A stretch of DNA of 24,315 nt from Temnopleurus reevesii (taxonomy: Eukaryota > Echinodermata > Echinoidea > Temnopleuroida > Temnopleuridae), in assembly GCA_036244855.1 (NCBI GenBank), contig BQKZ01006067.1, forward strand, positions 12,432-36,746, given 5' to 3'. A program made the position numbers and the translations under genes. This document shows, piece by piece, positions 11,344-20,300 of the stretch. Under the pieces are notes generated by a model. It worked only from the letters and a program-made list of their open reading frames with translations. It was not told the DNA's origin and ran no database searches. Each line of letters opens with the position of its first letter. Position 1 is the first letter of the stretch.

Positions 11344-14300
11344 AATGACGATGATGATGGATGATGTTGTTGATGATAATGATGGTGGTGGTGGTGATGG
11401 TGGTGATGGTGGTAGTGGTGATGGTGGTAGTGTTGGTAGTGGTGTTAATAGGGATGGTGGGGGTAGTGGTGATGATGATGATGCTAATGGTGAAGTAGAT
11501 AATGAGGATAATGATAAGTATGCAGGTTCAACTCTTGTAGATTTATACAATGACTTTAGAGCAACTAGATGAAAAGACCTCATTTCTATAATTACATCAT
11601 ATTTCTTTTTTTACAGATTACTTGACTTAGGTTTTGAGAAAGATGTATCTACCATCCTAAATGCCATCAATGACACATGCAAAGCTCAGAAACAAACTGT
11701 CTTAGTGTCAGCAACACTGTCAGAAGGTATGCATGTTTTGCTTTAAATTTATACATGATAATGTTTATTTTAAATTAAATACAAACATATTGTTACATAT
11801 CTTTTATTTTAAATTCATTACATATATGTTGTTAAATCTTTGTGGAACTTATTCTGCATTATATGTAAAGCTCGCTACACACGTAACAACCTGCTTATGA
11901 TCTGATTTCAGAAGAAAGTAAAATACTATCTCTCTGAAGCATTCAAACGCATAGAACATCTGTGTTTCGGGTTCTAAATACTTTTATAAAGAATGAAATT
12001 GAGAAAATGGCATAATGCAAGCTATCTTCCCTGAAGGAGCAAAAAATTGAGTCCGAATTGTCTGAGCAGTCTTATGATTGTCTATTATTTGAAACTAATG
12101 TTCCCCTTATATCTGATATGAAGCTGACTAATGTTTGGAAATCGTATGCTTAGTATCCATATGAGTTTTCAGAACAAAAATCAAGTAGATTTCATTTGTC
12201 AAAATGCCCATAGAATGCTACTATGATGTACAGATGCATCTGATCGTAAGCAGGTCAAAACCTGGGTTGGGCTTAGTATAATTTTAATGTACTGAAAGAA
12301 ACTCCTAATAAATCAAATATTTAAATATATCAATCTGATGTGAATTGGTAGGATTAGCAAGAATAGGATATCAAAACCTTTGGGGGCAACATACCACAGC
12401 TGTATAACAAAAGAACTATTTCCCCCTCATCAGGTGTTAAACGACTCGCAAACATCACTCTCAAGGACCCTGTCTTCATCGACGTCGCCAAAGACAAATC
12501 GGACCAGTCATCATCCAAGTCGAAGTTAAGCTCATCATCAATAGAAAGCAACCAGAGCTCTACAAATACAGAGGAGATCAAGGAAGGAGAAGGAGAGGAT
12601 GCAGAGATGTTCACAGTTCCCGAGCGGCTGAAGCAGCAGTTTGTGATCGCACCAAGCAAGCTACGACTGGTGGCTCTCACAGCGCTTGTAGCTGGAAGAT
12701 TTAAGGTACATTGATTGTAAATACAGGATTCATTACTTATATTTCTAATGAATGAGTGTCAAGCATATTTTTTTTTTCTTTATGAGAAAGCATTTAGTTT
12801 AGCTATTTTGTTGTTGGCATAACGTCTGAACTTGTAAATATTCTGGAACTGTTTGCATCTCTAGTTATAAAGCAGGTAATGTTTGTATTGCTTCGAACAC
12901 TAAATATTTATAGCACTAATTGGTTGAAGTATTTTAAATTGAGCTTAGATTTCTTAAAGTAATGTCTATTGTATGACTTAAGAATATCAAATGAAGTCAA
13001 TGCTGGGGATGTTCCACTCTCAGACAGAAGGGGGCAGCATAATACACTACTCAAAAAAAGTTAAGGACCACTTTTTAAAACGTACATAAAGATTTTATAC
13101 AAGGTGTTTTATTTCTGGAAATACCTCAGTACAACTGTCCTAAATGTCCTTAAACACGCTGTAATCAATTTCACGCATGAGTGGTTTCAGTTGTTGCACA
13201 ATGTCTCTCGCATCACTGCACATCCTGAAAAGTGGGCCCCGAGGGGTATCAGCTACCGACATGAAGTGGTAAAAACGAATGTCTGAGTGTCTTTCAGGAA
13301 GTTCAGTAACGAGTGTGACCACCTCCTGCAGCAATAACGGCTTCACAGCGCTGTCTCATGGAGCTGATGAGGCGATTGATGTCTCTGACGTCCAGTGCAT
13401 CCCATGTAGCCTCCAGAGCCACATCCAGCTGCTGCAGTCCAAGTGGATGGGCTTCGAGCTGCTCGAGACTCCTCCCCATCATGTCCCAGACGTGCTCTAT
13501 CGGGTTTAAGTCCGGGGACTTCGCTGGTCACTCCATACGCTCAATCCCCTGGCCCTCAAGGAACTCGGTCACCACCCTAGCTCGGTGGGCACGGGCATTG
13601 TCATCCATGAAAATGATGTTTTGTCCCACATTTTCTGCAAATGGCACCACTATAGGTTCAAGGACCTCATCCCTGTACCTCACTCCTGTCATTGCACCCC
13701 AGGGGGTGGGACCACGTAGAGACGAGTACGGTTGGCGTAGGTGATGCCTCCCCACACCATGACGCTGCCTCCCCCATAACGGTCATGTTCTGCAATACAG
13801 GGGTCTGCAAATCTCTCTCCTAGTCGCCTCCAGACTCTTGAACGTCCATCATTGTGGGCAATGGAAAATCTGCTCTCATCTGTGAACAGAACTCTACGCC
13901 ATTGCTGTTTGGTCCATCTGACATTCTCCCGGGCCCAGGGCTATACTCCGAGAGACCCCGCAGTGGCCGACCAGTTTCGACAACCCCTAGAGATGATCGC
14001 TACTTGACGAATCTCAGCCTCCGCAACCGCTTTCACAGTGCACGCCGCCTCAACAATGACTTCGTTGCAGCGACTGGAGTGATTGTTTCCACTCAAACAA
14101 TCCGTAACCGACTTCACAGAGCCAATATGGATGCCAGACGGCCAGCTCAGTGTGTCCCACTCACCCCTGCTCACAGAAGAATTCGTCTCAACTTGGCCCG
14201 GGAGCATGTCAGATGGACCAGACAGCAATGGCGTAGAGTTCTGTTCACAGATGAGAGCAGATTTTCCCTTGACCACAATGATGGACGTTCGAGAGTCTGG

Positions 14301-17300
14301 AGGCGACCAGGAGAGAGATTTGCAGACCCCTGTATTGCAGAACATGACCGTTATGGGGGAGGCAGCGTCATGGTGTGGGGAGGCATCACCTACGTCAACC
14401 GTACTCGTCTCTACGTGGTCCCAGCGGGAGCAATGACAGGAGTGAGGTACAGGGATGAGGTCCTTAAACCTCTAGTGGTGCCATTTGCAAAAAATGTGGG
14501 ACAAAACATCATTTTCATGGATGACAATGCCCGTGCCCACCGAGCTAGGGTGGTGACCAAGTTCCTTGAGGGCCAGGGGATTGAGCGTATATGGAGTGGC
14601 CAGCGAGGTCCCCGGACTTAAACCCGATAGAGCACGTCTGGGACATGATGTGGAGGAGTCTCGAGCAGCTCGAAGCCCATCCACTTGGACTGCAGCAGCT
14701 GGGTGTGGCTCTGGAGGCTGCATTGAATGCACTGGACGTCAGAGACATCAATCGCCTCATCAGCGCCATGAGACAGCGCTGTGAAGCCGTTATTGCTGCA
14801 GGAGGTGGTCACACTCGTTACTGAACTGCCTGAAAGACACTCAGACATTCGTATTTACCACTTCATGTCGGTAGCTGATACCCCTCAGGGCCCACTTTTC
14901 AGGATGTGCAGTGATGCGAGAGACATTGTGCAACAACTGAAACCACACATGCGTGAAATTGATTACAGCGTGTTTAAGGACATTGGGGACAGTTGTACTG
15001 AGGTATTTCCAGAAATAAAACACATTGTATAAAATCTGTATGTACGTTTTAAAAAGTGGTCCTTAACTTTTTTTGAGTAGTGTATTATAATCTTCACAAT
15101 TATAAATTGCTAGAGATCATTTGTATGTCTCCCAAGGATTTGTTTTACTCTCACAAAAGCTTCACAAGAGATTGGTACATTGCGAGACAAACAAAATGAT
15201 CTCCAGTAATTTATGTCAAACATAAATGCATTTTTTTACTACCATTTCATTTGTTAAATATTTTAGAGTCCCTCCGGGTGCAAGATGCTGGTCTTTCTAT
15301 CAAGTTGTGAATCAGTCGACTACCACTACACACTGTTCCAGAGTTGCAAGGGATGTTCCACTCTGAGACAGGAGGGGTCAGCATCAAAGAAGGAGGGAGT
15401 GCCATTATTCAAACTTCATGGCAGCATGTCTCAAGAGGTGATTAATCATTTTAAAATTAATAAATCTGAATGGCGTCCTCTTTACAGTACAAACACATCT
15501 TTTAGGGAAATCATACTTCATTAAATTTGAATTTTTACAGAATTATTGAATGTTGGATTAACATTCAGTCATATTCATTGTCTGCATACTGAAATAAAAG
15601 TAGAAAAAGTTCTATCATATTTACACCAAAATAATCATGTCGTCATTCTGAACAAGCTGAGTCATTTATAGTAATCCTAGATTATGTTTCGTAGATGTAC
15701 TAATGAATCTACGCACAACCGGTGACCCTTTCTGGCACTCAATTATAATCCTGGCGCTGAATAATATAAGAAGACAGTTCTTATAGCGCATCATACCTTT
15801 GAAAAGGGTCTCATTGCGCTTGAATCACACTATAATTGAGAGAAAGGGTCACCAATCGGTTGTAGAGTCATGCGTAGATCTACAAACAGCTTTATGAAAC
15901 ACAACCATGGGATACTCAGATTTAGATAACGTTTATGGGATGTATCACAATAGAATATTGATCAAAATTTCCGATGGTGGAACAATAAGTAGAAGGCTTT
16001 GGGGCACACCATCTAGTCTTTTCAGAAAAATGTGAGTGGTCATGAAGAGGATCATGATTTGTTGAGCATGCCTTCTCTGGCTTCAGGAGAATGAGTAAAT
16101 TCTCTAAATTTTCAAGACCACTCACATTTGGAATAAAAAATAACTCGTATTTAGTGGAGCCATCTAATCATTTAGCAGATCTGGACCCCATAACATAAAC
16201 GTTGGTGATTAATTGCTAATGAAAATGGTCCATCAAGATCTTTGTTGTATGCACATTTTTTTTTTCAATAGGCTGACCAGTAACCAATAAGAACTGCTCT
16301 TTCAAATTATTGATTAATCACAAACCTTCATGATACGGGGGCCCTGAACTACTCAATCAGTTTTTGCATGTATATTTTTCTTTAATTTGACATTCATTTG
16401 CAAACCCTTTTGTGTAGAAAGAAATGAAATGTTATTTAAATTGTATTATATCTATATGTTTTATTGCAGGAAAGGGTTAAATCATTCCATGCCTTTAGTG
16501 AAGCTAGAAAAGGTCTTCTTCTATGTACAGTAAGTAATTCTAAAACTCTTGGATCTAATTTCTTCTCGAGTTAAACTGCAACAGCATGGCATGAATTAAT
16601 AAAAAGCCATCAGATGATAGGCCTAGGATGTTCTAACTACAGGTGTCCTTTTTCCTTTTTCCACTTTGTGATGGTGTATAACAATGTGCCCTGAAGAAAG
16701 GTGGCCTTTCCCTAGAAATATTGAAATATAAGGCTTTAAATCTAAATTCATCATCATTATCATTGAAGAGCATAAAGAGATCTTTGTCTCTAAACCAGCT
16801 CTAAATGTTCTACGAAATTCTTAATAGGTTCCCTTCTTCTTCATATTGTACATTTTCTTCTGAATATCTGATCTAGAAATCATTTAATTTACAGGAAGTC
16901 ATATAAGATTTGTCATTTGTCATAAAGTTGATCGCTTCTGGTGATTCAAGTCCATAAAGAAATATTTCTTTATACTTGTAAGAGCCCGAGAGAATATGAA
17001 CATCAATTCCGAATAACTATTGACCCATCATATCTTTACAAAAATTGCTCATATTGTTTTAAAATTATTTCATGATTCACACTTTAATCAATATGATTTC
17101 AAAGCTGTTTACTAATAAGTATAATACCTGGTTTTCACTTTATTCCTCTCCTATAGGCAAAATAATATATTACAAGATGTATGCTAAAAGTTTGTCTCTG
17201 ATTTCAACCTGCTTATAAAGCAAGTTTGAGTTTAATCCATGGTTTCATGTTTGCTTACTTTGACAGGATGTAGCTGCAAGAGGTTTGGATCTTCCTAAAG

Positions 17301-20300
17301 TTAAATGGATAGTACAGGTAAGAAGTTTATTTGATTATTTGATGTTAAAGTCTGTACATGATGGAAATTATTTATGCTAAAGCCAGAATAATAGTAATCA
17401 ACTCTGTAAAGCAAATTTGTATTTTGATCATTGTTATTATGATTTTTATACCTTGCCGGACATACAGATGGCCAGCCTCTTTTTCATAGTTCAATCTTAC
17501 TTATGATTGTTTTCTTCTTTTGATTTTAGGAGAAAATATTAGGCTCAGCCTCCAAGGTTCAGTATCCAACAATTTTTTTTTTGTTAGACTGATGGCATCT
17601 CCCATATGAAATACTATTTATGTTTCTGATTTCAGTACAACATACCTGGTTCAGCAGCTGACTACGTTCATCGTGTCGGAAGGACAGCTCGCATCGGTAA
17701 AGAGGGACAAGCTCTCCTCTTCCTGGTTCCATCTGAAGTAGAATACATTAGGGTATTGGAAGAACAGCAAATCAAGTAAGTTTGGAAATTTGAAGTTCAT
17801 TTGGTCAAAACGTTTTATTTTACGAGTGATGAGTTTTAAGATCTATGAGAGACCACCTTTCATCCATTAAAAACACAAAGCTTGATTTTGTTTTGCTCAA
17901 ATCGCAAATGATTGATCTCTCTTGATGTAGTAATTTATAGCATTAATTATACCTGGAGAGAATATTTAATTCAGATTTCTAGATAGTTATTTGTGGTATT
18001 TTAACAACCTAAACTCTGATATGTGACCATTATGATTATGAAAGATAGGTTACATAGTTGATGATACAGCAAATTGTTGTGAATTCTTTCTTTCAAAATG
18101 TAATTGTGTAGTGAGCTAATGAGGATATCAGTTGCCCGAGGAATTTTTTGGCTTGTTGTGGCTGTTGATGTACCTTGCAAAACAAAGTTGCAACTGAGAG
18201 CAAATCAACTGAAAATCGGTTGCAAAGTGTAACACACATTTTCATTCGAGTATGGTATGCACTTTTAAAAAGATGCGCATGAATAAATTATTTTGATTGG
18301 CTCGTTTTGCTAAACTGCAACTCTTGAACAACACCCCTAAAGTGTAACGTGATTTCCCTACTCAAGTGGATTGAATATGATTGCATTGTAAATCAGGCAA
18401 ATGTCTTTATCAAAGATTTTTTAAAATTTGTTTATAGCTACATTTGCCAATAAAGCAATGCCATCGTTTGCATCTGATGTAGTCAATTTAATTTTTGTTG
18501 GTGTAAACTTTTCAGCGGTAAAACTCAAAATAAAAATGCTACAAAGTTTTCAAGGGTTCAAATGAACTCCGTTATGGATTTGTAATTTATTTGAAAAAAA
18601 TGTAATTTATTTCAATCACCAGAATCACAGAGCTGCCCCTCGATAACATCCTATCAAGCTTACTGACCTCCGAGGCGCAAGACTTCATCCACGGTCAGTT
18701 CAAAGGTCAAATGCAGCGATCCGTAGAGGAAGCAGCAACCTCACTACAGCTACGATATGAGAATCATGTGCTGAATAGTCAAGCACATACGCAGCAAGCA
18801 AGGAAAGGTAATATATTACAAATCATAATTATCATTTTTTTCTTGAGATATTTACTATGTTCAGGGTAAACACTTTTTTGCTATCTGAGTCTGGTAACTA
18901 AAGGCATGAAGATCAAATGTAATGATAAAGTGCACCGAAAACGCTCCAGCTAAGATACGTGAATCATGTGCTGAATAGTCAAGCACATACGCAGCAAGCT
19001 AGGAAAGGTAATAGTTACAAATCACGATTTTAATTTTCCTTAATTTTTTTTTTTTATGTTCAGGGTAAACCTTTCTTTCTGATATGAGACTGGTTACTAT
19101 AAATGTAAGAATTTGTCAAGGGAGCAGTGACTTTGTTCCAGCATCTATAAGAGAATCATGTAGTAAATAGTGCAATGCATACCCAGCAAGCTAGGAAAGA
19201 TAATTGTTGTATATCATGATAATCAGAATATAATTTCTTTAGATTATTTATGTTCCAGGCAAACAGGTCTATGTAATATATGTCTTGTACCTATAGGCAT
19301 TAAGATCAAATGTAACGTTTTGTCAAGGGAGCAATGAAGCTTCAGCTTCGATATGAGAATCATGTGCTGAATAGTCAAGCACATACGCAGCAAGCAAGGA
19401 AAGGTAACAGCTACATATCATAATTGTCGATTATCAAAAAAGATAACTTGTACCATGAAGTCACTACCAAGTAACTTAATTTTTCTTATATTGTTACGTA
19501 ATATTTAGGCCAACAACTTCCCTTTAAAGTCAAGTAAAGTAAAGATTTAAATTCAATAAATGATCCAAGGGAGCAGCGACTTTGCTTCAGCTACGATATG
19601 AGGATCATGTACTCAATAGCGCAGCACATACACACTAAGCTAGGAAATGTAAGAAAATTTAGAGATTGGGTACAGAGGGAGATATGAATGTGGAAGCGCC
19701 TTGGTGAAGTGGTTCTGACTCTTGCCTATCAACTAGAGGGTTGGTGGATCAAATCTCACCCATGATTTCCTTCGGCAAGAAATTTATCCACACTGTGCTG
19801 CACTCAACCCAGGTGTTTGAATGTGTACCTGGTAGGATATTAAGTTTTCTGTTGCCGCTGTAATTTAGGCTGACATTGTGGAAGCTCCCTGGAGAGCTAG
19901 GAAACGCACCGCATGTGCGGTTGATATTGTTATAACCGTTGACCAGGGTAATAGTATTGTTAGAGTGCTTTGAGCCGTGTGGGAAAAGTGCCATGTAAAA
20001 TATATTATTATTATTATTATTTTCATGAATGTTGAGAGGGAGAAAGGAAGGAGGAAAGAGGAGGAGGAAGGAAGAGAGAGAGAGAGAGGGAGACTTGAAG
20101 AGGAGGGCGAGAGGGGTAAGGGAGCTCATGAGGGAGGAGATGAAGTGCGGAAGGAGTGGAAAGGAGGAAGAGAGAAAGGAACGAGTTTGAAGAATGAATA
20201 GAGGGTGGAGAATAGGTGCAATGAAGGGAAGAGGATGGAAATGAGGTGAGAGTAAGGGGAAGGAGATGAGCGAGTCCAGATTCTATATTTTGAGAACTGT

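Larger units (their letters stand above)
13045..15082. mobile_element. rearranged palindromic Tc1-type transposon
   Basis: TA dinucleotides at 13043-13044 and 15083-15084 flank ends that start CACTACTCAAAAAAAGTTAA on both sides, as in Tc1/mariner elements. Unlike a normal element, the inverted homology is not limited to short ends. The left 891 bp are the reverse complement of the right 888 bp, with roughly 3-4% mismatches over the first 226 bp, around a 259-bp unique centre. The right arm plus the centre encode most of a DD34E transposase on the plus strand; the left arm encodes its C-terminal part on the minus strand. The true 5' end of the element is absent. Confidence 0.92.

Noticed and set aside
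11212..11583. Open frames on both strands across the GAT/GGT repeat (poly-Met, Asp/Gly-rich, and Ser/Pro/Ile-rich)
   Set aside because: They are produced by the trinucleotide repeat and lie inside intron 7; no domain or homology.
13854..13944. First ~30 residues of the long plus-strand frame starting at 13854
   Set aside because: This part reads the inverted left arm in antisense; real transposase sequence begins only near 13945.
19326..19403. Copies 2 and 4 of the exon 14 tail as normal coding alternative exons
   Set aside because: In the phase left by exon 14, copy 4 reaches a stop after a few codons from any nearby acceptor, and copy 2 lacks a clear acceptor. They are kept only as a possible non-coding or poison-exon finding.
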